From positions 1 through 6,304 of the forward strand of contig JAVBYP010000260.1 of the NCBI GenBank assembly GCA_030823965.1: DNA of 6,304 bases, read 5' to 3'. The translations under genes and the position numbers were made by a program. Below, one piece after another: positions 1 through 6,304 of this stretch. This stretch comes from Sideroxydans sp. GTDB taxonomy: Bacteria > Pseudomonadota > Gammaproteobacteria > Burkholderiales > Gallionellaceae. The notes beneath the pieces were generated by a model. The model ran no database searches, had not been told where the DNA came from, and worked only from the letters and a program-made list of their open reading frames with translations. Within the stretch, counting starts at the first letter, position 1, and the number at the start of each line of letters is the position of its first letter.

Positions 1-1191
1 GCGCGCACCGGCATCAACACATTGAAGGTGGAATACAACCGCGTGCACGGCTTCTATATCGAAGTGAGCATCGCGCAATCGGTGAACGTGCCGGACGACT
101 ACCGCCGCCGCCAGACTTTGAAGAACGCCGAGCGTTACATCACCCCCGAGTTGAAGACCTTCGAAGACAAAGCGCTCTCTGCCAACGACCGTGCATTGGC
201 GCGCGAGAAGATGCTTTACGAACAACTGCTGGATGCACTCGCACCGAGCATCCCGCAACTGCAAGCCATCGCCGCCGCCATCGCTGAGTTGGACGTACTC
301 GCCACCTTCGCCGAACGCGCCGCCACGCTCAACTTTTGCGCACCGCAGTTCAGCAACGATGCACGTATCGATATCAAGCAAGGTCGCCATCCCGTCGTCG
401 AAGCGCAAGTGGACACCTTCACGCCGAACGACTGCACGCTCAACGACACGCGCCGCACGCTACTCATCACCGGCCCCAACATGGGTGGTAAATCGACCTA
501 CATGCGGCAGACCGCCATCATCGCGTTGCTCGCGCATGTCGGCTGTTTCGTGCCTGCACAACAAGCGGTGCTGGGTGAGATCGACCAGATTTTCACGCGC
601 ATCGGCGCATCGGACGACTTAGCCTCGGGGCGTTCCACCTTCATGGTTGAGATGACCGAGGCCGCCAACATCCTGCACAACGCCACCGACAAGAGCCTAG
701 TGCTGGTGGACGAGATCGGGCGCGGCACTAGCACCTTCGACGGCCTCGCCCTCGCCTACGCCATCGCGCGCCACCTGCTAGAGATCAACCGCAGCTACAC
801 ATTGTTTGCGACGCACTATTTCGAACTCACGCGCCTAGCCGAAGAATTCAAACAACTCGCCAACGTCCACCTCGCCGCCATCGAACACCAGCACAGCATC
901 GTCTTCCTGCACAGTGTCAACGAAGGCGCAGCCAGCCAAAGCTACGGCCTGCAAGTCGCTGCCCTCGCAGGCGTGCCGAACAGCGTCATCCGTAGCGCGA
1001 AGAAACAGTTAGTAAAGTTGGAACAGAACAGCGCCGCACAAAGCCCACAAGGTGATTTGTTCGCGGCTGCACCGGAAGCGCCAGAGCCAGAAGAAAATCC
1101 GCTGGTGTCTGCACTGCGTGATCTACAACCAGATGAGATGAGTCCGAAAGAAGCGCTGGATAGGATTTATCAGTTGAAGAAGCTGGTGTAG
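1..1191 (+). CDS. mutS: DNA mismatch repair protein MutS, C-terminal part (5' end outside window)
   Basis: MutS recognises base mismatches and small loops and, on ATP binding, becomes a sliding clamp that recruits MutL in the cytoplasm. The frame is open from base 1 and gives 396 residues, a little under half of a typical MutS of about 850. Visible parts are the end of the core/clamp region ([11 protein letters not shown], then [12 protein letters not shown] and [10 protein letters not shown]), Walker [10 protein letters not shown] at fragment residues 158-166, the signature segment [10 protein letters not shown] near 205-214, Walker B LVLVDE at 233-238 followed by [10 protein letters not shown], and the ATHYFEL switch with His 272. 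After an Ala/Pro/Glu-rich linker it ends in a helix-rich tail ([16 protein letters not shown]) like the C-terminal tetramerisation segment of E. coli MutS. All catalytic motifs are intact. It is GC-rich, unlike the gene that follows. The true start lies upstream of the window, so the TTG at 22 should not be used as a start. Identification is very secure. Confidence 0.98.
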   Translation, partial: ARTGINTLKVEYNRVHGFYIEVSIAQSVNVPDDYRRRQTLKNAERYITPELKTFEDKALSANDRALAREKMLYEQLLDALAPSIPQLQAIAAAIAELDVLATFAERAATLNFCAPQFSNDARIDIKQGRHPVVEAQVDTFTPNDCTLNDTRRTLLITGPNMGGKSTYMRQTAIIALLAHVGCFVPAQQAVLGEIDQIFTRIGASDDLASGRSTFMVEMTEAANILHNATDKSLVLVDEIGRGTSTFDGLALAYAIARHLLEINRSYTLFATHYFELTRLAEEFKQLANVHLAAIEHQHSIVFLHSVNEGAASQSYGLQVAALAGVPNSVIRSAKKQLVKLEQNSAAQSPQGDLFAAAPEAPEPEENPLVSALRDLQPDEMSPKEALDRIYQLKKLV

Positions 1192-1220
1192 TCTTGCTCC
1201 GTGATTGAACCAACAAGATT

Positions 1221-1229
1221 GAGGGTGAG
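1221..1229 (+). promoter_or_regulatory. Ribosome binding site of the ATPase-TOPRIM gene
   Basis: The purine-rich stretch GAGGGTGAG lies just before the ATG at 1233 and supports that start. It falls in the 41-bp gap after the mutS stop. I see no convincing sigma-70 promoter in this gap, so read-through from mutS or a promoter inside the mutS tail is possible. Confidence 0.6.
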
Positions 1230-1232
1230 CAT

Positions 1233-2789
1233 ATGAAATATCGTGAAAGTAAAAAAGATAAAAAGCTCAGAGATTGGTTCACCAAAGACTATACAAGATC
1301 ATTACTTCGCAGAATCGAATTAAAGAATGGGGCATTTAGAGGGATTAACTCCGTTGATATTTCTTTCGCCTACCCCATTACCGCGATAGCGGGACGGAAT
1401 GGGGCTGGTAAGTCCACAATATTGGCTTTAGCTTGTTGTGCTTATCACAATAATAAAAACGGCTACAAATTACCTAAACGGCATCTTCCGTATTACACCT
1501 TTTCTGACTTTTTTGTTCAGCACACTGAGGAAATACCGCCGCAAGGTATCGATATTCGCTACTACTTTGCAGTGAATAACTTGAAGAAAACCGAAGCACG
1601 TCCAGACGGTGTTGGTTTTGGATATCAAAGGCGGTGGAAAACCAAGGGAGGCAGATGGAATGACTATGCAGATCGGCTTCGGAAAAATGTTGTATTTCTA
1701 GGTATTGAAAGAATTGTTCCTCATAGCGAGCGTAGTCAATCCAGATCATATTCAAAAGCGTTCAAGGACGCTAAACCACAAGGCTGGGAAAACAAAGTAA
1801 AGGATGCCGTTGGATATGTACTGAACAAATCCTACGACAAATTTCGATATTTGGAGTATTCAAAATATAGCTTACCAATCGTTCAAATCGGGGAAACCAT
1901 CTACTCTGGATTCAATATGGGCGCAGGAGAAAATGCGCTTTTTGAAATTTTCTCAACCATATATTCATGTGGCGATGGCGCACTACTCATCATGGATGAA
2001 GTTGAACTTGGCCTACATGCCGAGGCTCAAAGGAAATTTATCGATAAGCTCAAGGATGTTTGCCTAGAAACTCACACCCAAGTCATCTGTACAACACATT
2101 CGAAAGAGATATTTGACAGCCTACCCGATGACGCGCGATTTTTTGTTGAGTCTGTAAACGGAAACACAAAAATCACTGACTCCATTTCATCTGAATTTGC
2201 TTTTTCAAAAATGGGGGCAATAGCTGGTAAAGAATTAGATCTTCTAGTTGAGGATGAAATAGCAAGAGTGCTTCTATTAACAGCACTTCCCTCAATAATT
2301 CGCTCACGTATTTCGGTCAAAGTAATTGGTTCAGCGACAGCGTTATCTAGGCAACTTGCTGCTCAATACATACGCGGCGAGGAAAGACCAACCCTTGCGA
2401 TCTTTGACGGAGACCAAAAGGCTAAAGCCGCCGACAACCTTAATCATGCAAAGAAAATGGCTGAAAATATCGAACAAGATTTCGATGATTGGTTCAGCAA
2501 CAGAATTGCATATTTACCTGGCGACACTTGGCCTGAGGCTTGGATTGTCCAAAAATGCTCTGAAAACACAGAAACACTTTCAGCACTCACGGGAACAGAA
2601 ATAAATGCGCTTGTAGATATTTTGGAATATGGATTACAGGCAGGAAAACATAATGAATTTTTCGAAATATCTAAGCATCTTGGACTTGATAGGGCAAGCT
2701 GCCTTCAATTATTCACGCTTCATGTCTGCCAACAATTCAAGGAGGAATTTAGTACGCTTTCTGAAAAAGTTGAGCAGTGCCTTGACTAA
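1233..2789 (+). CDS. Stand-alone OLD-like ATPase with C-terminal TOPRIM-like nuclease domain, candidate defence gene
   Basis: This 518-residue protein combines an ABC/SMC-type ATPase with a TOPRIM-like domain, the architecture of OLD-family nucleases and of Gabija GajA. Seen directly: a beta-strand start (LLRRIELKNGAFRG, 24-37), Walker A GRNGAGKST at 54-62, a signature-like MGAGENAL at 229-236 in place of the classical LSGGQ, Walker B LLIMDE at 251-256 followed by ELGLH, and an H-loop TTHS with His 289. The C-terminal part has an acidic LVEDEIA at 338-344 and AIFDGDQ at 389-395 with Asp 392 and Asp 394, matching the Glu and DxD metal-binding motifs of TOPRIM folds; PGDTWPE follows at 429-435. 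The family is known to cut DNA, often against phage; anti-phage action here is inferred. There is no signal peptide or membrane segment. The gene is visibly AT-richer than its neighbours (sampled 60-base lines of about 35-45% GC against about 63% in mutS), which suggests transfer. No GajB-like helicase, retron or HNH partner adjoins it. Other AAA-ATPase/TOPRIM defence families remain possible. Confidence 0.85.
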   Translation: MKYRESKKDKKLRDWFTKDYTRSLLRRIELKNGAFRGINSVDISFAYPITAIAGRNGAGKSTILALACCAYHNNKNGYKLPKRHLPYYTFSDFFVQHTEEIPPQGIDIRYYFAVNNLKKTEARPDGVGFGYQRRWKTKGGRWNDYADRLRKNVVFLGIERIVPHSERSQSRSYSKAFKDAKPQGWENKVKDAVGYVLNKSYDKFRYLEYSKYSLPIVQIGETIYSGFNMGAGENALFEIFSTIYSCGDGALLIMDEVELGLHAEAQRKFIDKLKDVCLETHTQVICTTHSKEIFDSLPDDARFFVESVNGNTKITDSISSEFAFSKMGAIAGKELDLLVEDEIARVLLLTALPSIIRSRISVKVIGSATALSRQLAAQYIRGEERPTLAIFDGDQKAKAADNLNHAKKMAENIEQDFDDWFSNRIAYLPGDTWPEAWIVQKCSENTETLSALTGTEINALVDILEYGLQAGKHNEFFEISKHLGLDRASCLQLFTLHVCQQFKEEFSTLSEKVEQCLD

Positions 2790-2826
2790 ATAATTGGGGA
2801 CGTACTGAACTTAAGCTAATGGAAAC

Positions 2827-2874
2827 TAATGGGGTCAGCTTCACATTTCCTTGCCCTCCTCACTTCAAAGCTCT
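2827..2874 (+). repeat. Dispersed repeat, copy 1
   Basis: This 48-base stretch, beginning TAATGGGGTCAGCTTC, aligns with 3890-3937 in the same orientation at about 40 matches over 49 alignment columns (counted by eye, with two single-base gaps). Weaker likeness reaches upstream to a GGGGACG at 2796-2802 and a TGAAC at 2806-2810. TAATGG is itself repeated 10 bases apart (2817 and 2827). A small inverted pair AGCTCT/AGAGCT at 2869-2881 straddles the right end. It lies in the spacer between the ATPase and DUF2721 genes. It could be a degraded REP-like intergenic repeat of the kind mobilised by RAYT transposases; that class is a guess from appearance. Confidence 0.6.
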
Positions 2875-2894
2875 AAGAGCTACAAATACTTATC

Positions 2895-2900
2895 AAGGAA
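2895..2900 (+). promoter_or_regulatory. Ribosome binding site of the DUF2721-type gene
   Basis: AAGGAA sits 6 bases before the ATG at 2907, a good Shine-Dalgarno match that fixes this start. No clear promoter boxes could be assigned in the 2790-2894 spacer. Confidence 0.6.
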
Positions 2901-2906
2901 TATCTG

Positions 2907-3347
2907 ATGATCGAAAGTTCACTTCCCGAAATCCAAAGCGTGTCCGTCGCCATCCGCGATGCGGTCGCCCCCGTATTCTTGTTGACGGGTGTGGGCTCTA
3001 TCCTCTCTGTGCTGGTGAACCGACTTGGCCGAGCGATCGACCGTGCTCGTGTGCTACACACGATGAATGAAGACCAACGTGCCAAGCATGTGGCTGAGTT
3101 CGAGATCATTGTGCGGCGTACTGCTTGGATACGCAGGTCTATCGGATTGATCACGCTGGCGGCATTGAGTGTGTGTACGTCTATCGCCTCACTCTTCGTC
3201 GAGGTGAAGATGGGTTTGAATATGCCGGACATCGTTGCCGGAACATTCTTCGCTGCCATGTTCTTTCTCATTCTGGGCTTGCTGTGTTTCTTGCGGGAGA
3301 TCTCTTTGGCCTCAAGAGAGTTGAGCTTCTTGAATAAGTTGAATTAA
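2907..3347 (+). CDS. DUF2721-type inner-membrane protein
   Basis: This 146-residue protein has three likely membrane segments, at about 18-37, 78-99 and 107-128, and no signal peptide. Its layout matches the DUF2721 family: an N-terminal segment with AVAPVFLLTGVGSILSVL, then the conserved basic motif NRLGRAIDRARVL at 38-50, a charged cytoplasmic helix, a second Arg-rich stretch (IIVRRTAWIRRSIG) before the second membrane segment, and a C-terminal FLREISLASREL at 128-139. The family has no known function. The next gene starts 26 bp downstream on the same strand, so the two are probably co-transcribed. Base composition is GC-rich like mutS, marking the return from the AT-rich ATPase gene to native-looking sequence. 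The family call is from recalled motif pattern and is fairly confident. Confidence 0.85.
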   Translation: MIESSLPEIQSVSVAIRDAVAPVFLLTGVGSILSVLVNRLGRAIDRARVLHTMNEDQRAKHVAEFEIIVRRTAWIRRSIGLITLAALSVCTSIASLFVEVKMGLNMPDIVAGTFFAAMFFLILGLLCFLREISLASRELSFLNKLN

Positions 3348-3373
3348 CCCGCACACAAATACGAATCAAAGCT

Positions 3374-3865
3374 ATGGAGATTCTGATCTGGGCGTTCATC
3401 GGCGGCATCGTGGGTGCTGTGCTGATGGATGTCACCGAGACTTACACCGCGAAGGTCGGCATCACCAGCGGGGTGAACATCGCGTTGGTGGGGCGCTGGT
3501 TCTTAGGCTTGCTGCACGGGCGCTTCACTTATTCCAACATTCTCGATTCTGCCCCGCTGGCTGGTGAGGTGAAAGCTGGATGGGCATTCCATTTCTTGGT
3601 GGGGGGCGGCGGTGTGGCGCTGTTGTATCCCCTCTTTTTCCAAGCCACAGGTCTGCCCTTACCTAGCGATCATTTGCTTGGTGGTGCGCTGTTTGGCTTG
3701 GCCACTTCAGCGCTGCCTTGGTTCATTCTGCTACCTTCGTTCGGCTGGGGAATGTTCGGGCGACGCGGACCGCGTGGCTCGAATGCTTTACTGGCGAGTA
3801 CGCTTTCTCACCTGCCGTATGGACTTGGCGTAGGCGCGGTGATCGCGTTGGGGGCGAGTTTCTAA
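3374..3865 (+). CDS. DUF2938-type integral membrane protein
   Basis: This 163-residue hydrophobic protein has about four membrane segments, at roughly 2-20, 68-90, 101-126 and 143-162. Motifs fit the DUF2938 family: an N-terminal glycine-rich helix ending in a conserved MDV(T/W)-like element (VLMDV, 17-21), GRWFLGLLHGRFTY at 40-53, GEVKAGWAFHFLVG at 64-77, a Pro-containing LPWFILLPSFGWGMFG at 114-129, and a late His/Gly motif SHLPYGLGVG at 145-154. The family is uncharacterised, and no catalytic role can be read from the sequence. The ATG at 3374 lacks a strong Shine-Dalgarno, which fits translation after the DUF2721-type gene 26 bp upstream. It converges on the DUF3301 gene with only 58 bp between the two stops and no obvious terminator hairpin. 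Confidence 0.75.
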   Translation: MEILIWAFIGGIVGAVLMDVTETYTAKVGITSGVNIALVGRWFLGLLHGRFTYSNILDSAPLAGEVKAGWAFHFLVGGGGVALLYPLFFQATGLPLPSDHLLGGALFGLATSALPWFILLPSFGWGMFGRRGPRGSNALLASTLSHLPYGLGVGAVIALGASF

Positions 3866-3889
3866 AGAGGTCGAGTTTGAACAGTGTGT

Positions 3890-3937
3890 TAATGGGTTCA
3901 GCTTCGCATTACCTTGCGCGCCCTCACTCCAAGATCT
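3890..3937 (+). repeat. Dispersed repeat, copy 2
   Basis: Same-orientation partner of 2827-2874, beginning TAATGGGTTCAGCTTC, about 80% identical by eye. Upstream, a TGAAC at 3878-3882 corresponds loosely to the one before copy 1. It fills most of the gap between the convergent DUF2938 and DUF3301 genes, and its right end (3924-3937) overlaps the last codons and the stop of the minus-strand DUF3301 gene. Together the two copies bracket the DUF2721/DUF2938 pair. Confidence 0.6.
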
Positions 3938-4241
3938 GATAAGGCTCCATCGTCACTGATTCGACGCGCTCACCAAGCATGATGACCTCCCCTTCTCTTC
4001 GGCTATTGCCCGTCTCGGTGAATTCGAAACGATAGGTGCGGCGCAGTATGCGGCGGCCTGATGCATCGCGATCAAGCGCGAGGCTGGTGCTGGCGACGGT
4101 GTCATCTAGGAATTGCAGCTCTTCTCTGGCACAGGCGCGTCTACCTGCATCACGTGCGATCTCTAAGATGCGGATGCTGTGTAGCCAGAACCATCCCAAG
4201 GCGATGATGACCAGCAGTGCGAGTAAGCTCAAGATATCCAT
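3924..4241 (-). CDS. DUF3301-type small membrane-anchored protein
   Basis: From the ATG at 4241 the product has 105 residues: one N-terminal membrane anchor (about 3-20, ending GWFWLHS), then a short soluble domain. The pattern matches DUF3301: a helix with ARDAGRRACARE, the hallmark LQFLDDTVAST near 43-53, an Arg-rich segment, RTYRFEFTETG and a closing GEVIMLGERVESV. Function is unknown. Start choice: the frame stays open to a GTG at 4274, with ATGs at 4265, 4244 and 4241. I chose 4241 because the family usually begins directly with the hydrophobic anchor. A GAGGA (4257-4261) lies 12-15 bases before 4244/4241, a long spacing, so 4244 is equally possible and 4265 cannot be excluded. It follows the secreted jelly-roll gene by about 51 bp on the same strand and may be the operon's last gene. 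Its final codons and stop overlap repeat copy 2. Confidence 0.8.
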   Translation of the reverse strand: MDILSLLALLVIIALGWFWLHSIRILEIARDAGRRACAREELQFLDDTVASTSLALDRDASGRRILRRTYRFEFTETGNSRREGEVIMLGERVESVTMEPYQILE

Positions 4242-4292
4242 CATCCCCGAGGGGCATCCTCGCATTTTGTACACAACGGACCGCAGTGCCGA

Positions 4293-5549
4293 TCACATCT
4301 CTCCGGCATAGAAATCGTCGACGCTGATGGTTGTGCCCGAGTCGGCATAGAATCCAAGTTTGTTGAGATAGAACTCCTTTGGTGCATCTACCGCAGTCTG
4401 GAAGTCGCCGTTGATGAAGATCAGCAAGCGGCCATTCTCCCAGGTCAGGTTCAAATGGTTGTCCGTGGACTTGATGGAGGGGCTTGGCGTCCAATCCACC
4501 AATCTGATGAGTTTAGCTCCCGGCGGAAAGTAGTACACCACAAATGACTTCGAGCCCAGCAGCAAATTGAGCACCGGGGTTTCGTCAGGCCCTTCTTTGT
4601 GCCGTTTAGCACGCAGTTCCAAACCATATATGCCGTCTCCCTGCTCGCGATTGAAACGTGCACCAACCTGGAAATCCGAAAAACCGCCCTCCGAGTTGTA
4701 ACCTGCATGACTGCTGTCTGCAGTTACCAGCGTGCTGTTCTCTTTATCGCTGCACAAGGCGACAAAGCGACCATTGGTGATCGCCTTGCTGACATCGATG
4801 CAACTGCTTTCCCACGTAGGAACTCGCTTGGCTTGCTTGTCACCGCGCGTGAAGTCATCGATCACCAGCGGCTTGCTACCGGGAATGACGGAAATATTCA
4901 GCAAGCGCATGAAACGAGTATCCATACCGAGTTCATCGAGAACGAGATTGTCGAACTCGACCGCCATGGCCGACTGCGAAGACTGGACAACGCCTACCGA
5001 GGTCGGCGTGAAATCCATCACGCGGGTGCGACCGACATAGTCATCGTTGACATACACCCTGAAGAATCCTGACTCGCGCTCGATAGACAGCCGATTGGTC
5101 TCGTTGAGTTTGGTCTTGGCCCGCTTGGCATCGGCGAACGGCAGAGGATCGTTTTCTACCCATTTCTTCCCATCCCAATAGCTGATCCGAGCATAGCCGT
5201 TTGAAGTCAGCAGGATGTGCATGCCATCGCCCAGCGGGCCGTTCACTGCTAGGCCGGCACGTTTGGCGGCATCTTTTTCGTTATAGCTGCGAAACGTGAT
5301 ATCCACCGCAGCACGCCAGCGCGCTGCCGGATTGATTCTGACCGGCTGGATAAATTCTCCTGTCCCTCCGGCCAACGATGCGGTGGTCAGAACGCCATTC
5401 TCTACGGCGACCTTGAATTTGCTGTTGCTTTTCGAAGCCCAGTCTCCCGCTGCGGAGAAGCTGTCGCTGAAAGGGGGATTGCCTGCTTGTGCGGTTTGCA
5501 TCATCAGAGCGAGCGCTGCGAACCCTAGGGTTGTGATCAGAGTTTTCAT
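4293..5549 (-). CDS. Secreted protein with two concanavalin-A-like (jelly-roll) halves, function unknown
   Basis: This 418-residue protein starts with a clear Sec signal peptide: K2, a hydrophobic stretch at 4-17 and an AQA cleavage motif at 20-22, giving a mature protein from about Gly 23. The mature part seems to be an internal duplication. Each half opens with an (S/D)DxF-like strand (FSDSF at 27-31; VIDDFTRG at 229-236) and closes with a similar block. The first closes with NRLSIER...GFFRVYVNDDYVG then VEFDNLVLDEL (152-207); the second with NHLNLTW...GRLLIFINGDFQTAV then ISVDDFYAGEM (364-418). This layout resembles LamG/DUF1080-type concanavalin-A-like folds that bind or cut glycans, but no catalytic residues are recognised. 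Cys 250 and Cys 266 could form a disulfide in the periplasm. The start overlaps the stop of the Sel1 gene by 4 bp, implying coupled translation and shared function. It is probably periplasmic or exported. The signal peptide is secure; the fold is a moderate inference. Confidence 0.8.
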   Translation of the reverse strand: MKTLITTLGFAALALMMQTAQAGNPPFSDSFSAAGDWASKSNSKFKVAVENGVLTTASLAGGTGEFIQPVRINPAARWRAAVDITFRSYNEKDAAKRAGLAVNGPLGDGMHILLTSNGYARISYWDGKKWVENDPLPFADAKRAKTKLNETNRLSIERESGFFRVYVNDDYVGRTRVMDFTPTSVGVVQSSQSAMAVEFDNLVLDELGMDTRFMRLLNISVIPGSKPLVIDDFTRGDKQAKRVPTWESSCIDVSKAITNGRFVALCSDKENSTLVTADSSHAGYNSEGGFSDFQVGARFNREQGDGIYGLELRAKRHKEGPDETPVLNLLLGSKSFVVYYFPPGAKLIRLVDWTPSPSIKSTDNHLNLTWENGRLLIFINGDFQTAVDAPKEFYLNKLGFYADSGTTISVDDFYAGEM

Positions 5550-6304
5550 GGGCGAATCAGCTCCTCGATCTGCACAGCGCTGAGCTGTGTCTTCTTTTCC
5601 TTGTTGTACTTGGTGACTGCCTCGTTGCGAATCTGCTCCGCCTTTTTCGGATCAGCATCCACACCCCATCCTTTCTCGTGCAAACGCGCCAGATTGAAGC
5701 CGCAGCGCGTCTCTATCTCGACTCGGTCTTCCCGATTGGTATCTTGGTAGGTGACAAAAGTGTAGTTGGCGCAGGACTCGAACAGGTGGCGAGCCTTGGT
5801 TTCATCACGCGGCACGCCACGCCCGACCAGGTAAAGCTTGGCCAGAGTGTTCTTTGCCCATCCTTCACTAAAACGCCCATGTATCTTGCTTCGCAACAGA
5901 TTGGCTGCAGCCCTTTCCTGCGGTTCCGGAAACACGTCCTGTGCGCCGGGACGCAACCACAGTGCGTACTCGACCAGTCGTTTGGTCGCCTGCCAGTATT
6001 CGATATTGGACATCTTCTCCAACAGCTCGATCAACATGCGGCGTTCTTCCTCGCTGTTGATGACGATATCCCAATCGTTCAGCACGGCTTTTTTGAATCG
6101 CTCGCGTGTCTCGATCTGATCGCTCGCTGATTCGACACTTTCTCGGCTGCGCTGATACATGCGGCTGGCAAGATTGCTCAGGCCGGTACCGAGTGCATCC
6201 GTGGCGGCTTGAGGATTAGCCTTGCGTTCGTTGTAGCGCTGCTCAGCCTCGGCCGTGGTGTATTGGCGCAGCAATGCCTCCTGCAACAACAGATCGTCGG
6301 AGGG
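5546..6304 (-). CDS. Sel1-repeat protein, 5' end outside window
   Basis: The minus-strand frame is open to the right window edge, giving 252 residues of a longer protein; the TTG at 6289 should not be taken as its start. The first half is highly charged and helical (for example AEAEQRYNERKAN and SASDQIETRERFKKAV). Two Sel1-like helical repeats follow: AKNTLAKLYLVGRGVPRDETKARHLFESC at about 150-178 and CGFNLARLHEKGWGVDADPKKAEQIRNEA at about 201-229, each with the LY/LHxxGxGVxxDxxKA signature. Sel1 repeats are tetratricopeptide-like solenoids that hold protein partners, often in the envelope. The tail is Lys/Glu-rich, ending EELIRP. It overlaps the secreted jelly-roll gene by 4 bp and is probably the upstream gene of the same operon. 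Whether it has a signal peptide cannot be seen here. A specific partner is not evident. Confidence 0.85.
   Translation of the reverse strand, partial: PSDDLLLQEALLRQYTTAEAEQRYNERKANPQAATDALGTGLSNLASRMYQRSRESVESASDQIETRERFKKAVLNDWDIVINSEEERRMLIELLEKMSNIEYWQATKRLVEYALWLRPGAQDVFPEPQERAAANLLRSKIHGRFSEGWAKNTLAKLYLVGRGVPRDETKARHLFESCANYTFVTYQDTNREDRVEIETRCGFNLARLHEKGWGVDADPKKAEQIRNEAVTKYNKEKKTQLSAVQIEELIRP
5561..5566 (-). promoter_or_regulatory. Ribosome binding site inside the Sel1 gene, for the jelly-roll gene
   Basis: On the minus strand GAGGAG lies 11 bases before the ATG at 5549, within the last codons of the Sel1-repeat gene. Spacing is a little long, but with the ATGA stop/start overlap at 5546-5549 it fits translational coupling. 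Confidence 0.5.

Noticed and set aside
2869..2881. AGCTCT/AGAGCT inverted pair as an intrinsic terminator of the ATPase gene
   Set aside because: The loop would be about one base, too tight to fold well, and there is no T-run after it.
1233..2906. Complete Gabija system
   Set aside because: The ATPase-TOPRIM protein resembles GajA, but no UvrD-like GajB helicase follows; the next gene is a small DUF2721-type membrane protein.
2873..3271. Minus-strand frame of 132 codons
   Set aside because: It lies antisense to the DUF2721-type gene, has no recognisable domain, and the plus frame carries clear family motifs and a good ribosome binding site.
3905..3918. Possible terminator hairpin between the convergent genes (CGCA/TGCG)
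   Set aside because: The stem has only 4 pairs, no following T-run, and is not preserved in repeat copy 1.
4599..5072. Plus-strand frame of 157 codons
   Set aside because: It is antisense to the secreted jelly-roll gene, with no motifs, and is explained as a shadow of its GC-rich coding frame.
5678..6130. Plus-strand frame of 150 codons
   Set aside because: It is antisense to the Sel1-repeat gene, whose repeats are plainly recognisable in the minus frame.

Overview
The window looks like a chromosomal segment of a Gram-negative proteobacterium, most likely a betaproteobacterium or a relative. The evidence is a proteobacterial-type MutS with its C-terminal oligomerisation tail, DUF2721, DUF2938 and DUF3301 family proteins, and GC-rich core genes. 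The lineage is an inference from protein families and composition; no rRNA or tRNA marker is present.

Layout: (1) 1-1191, plus strand, the C-terminal part of mutS, cut by the left window edge. (2) 1233-2789, plus strand, a clearly AT-richer gene for a 518-residue ABC-type ATPase with a C-terminal TOPRIM-like nuclease domain (OLD family in the broad sense). It sits only 41 bp behind mutS, has no helicase or reverse-transcriptase partner, and is the best candidate here for an acquired defence gene. (3) 2790-2906, a short spacer carrying a repeat copy. (4) 2907-3865, plus strand, two small GC-rich inner-membrane protein genes (DUF2721 and DUF2938 types) 26 bp apart. (5) 3890-3937, a second copy of the repeat, in the same orientation, between the convergent genes and running into the end of the next one. 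(6) 3924-6304, minus strand, a probable operon read right to left: a Sel1-repeat protein cut by the right edge, a secreted protein with two concanavalin-A-like halves that overlaps it by 4 bp (ATGA), and a small membrane-anchored DUF3301 protein.

How they relate: MutS is the ATPase of mismatch repair. The ATPase-TOPRIM gene probably arrived by transfer and may benefit from mutS read-through, but nothing shows a functional tie to mismatch repair. The DUF2721/DUF2938 pair is probably co-transcribed; its roles are unknown. The Sel1 and secreted jelly-roll genes are translationally coupled and so probably act together in the cell envelope. No tRNA, rRNA, CRISPR array, complete transposon or convincing intrinsic terminator was seen, and no gene-free stretch exceeds 300 bases.
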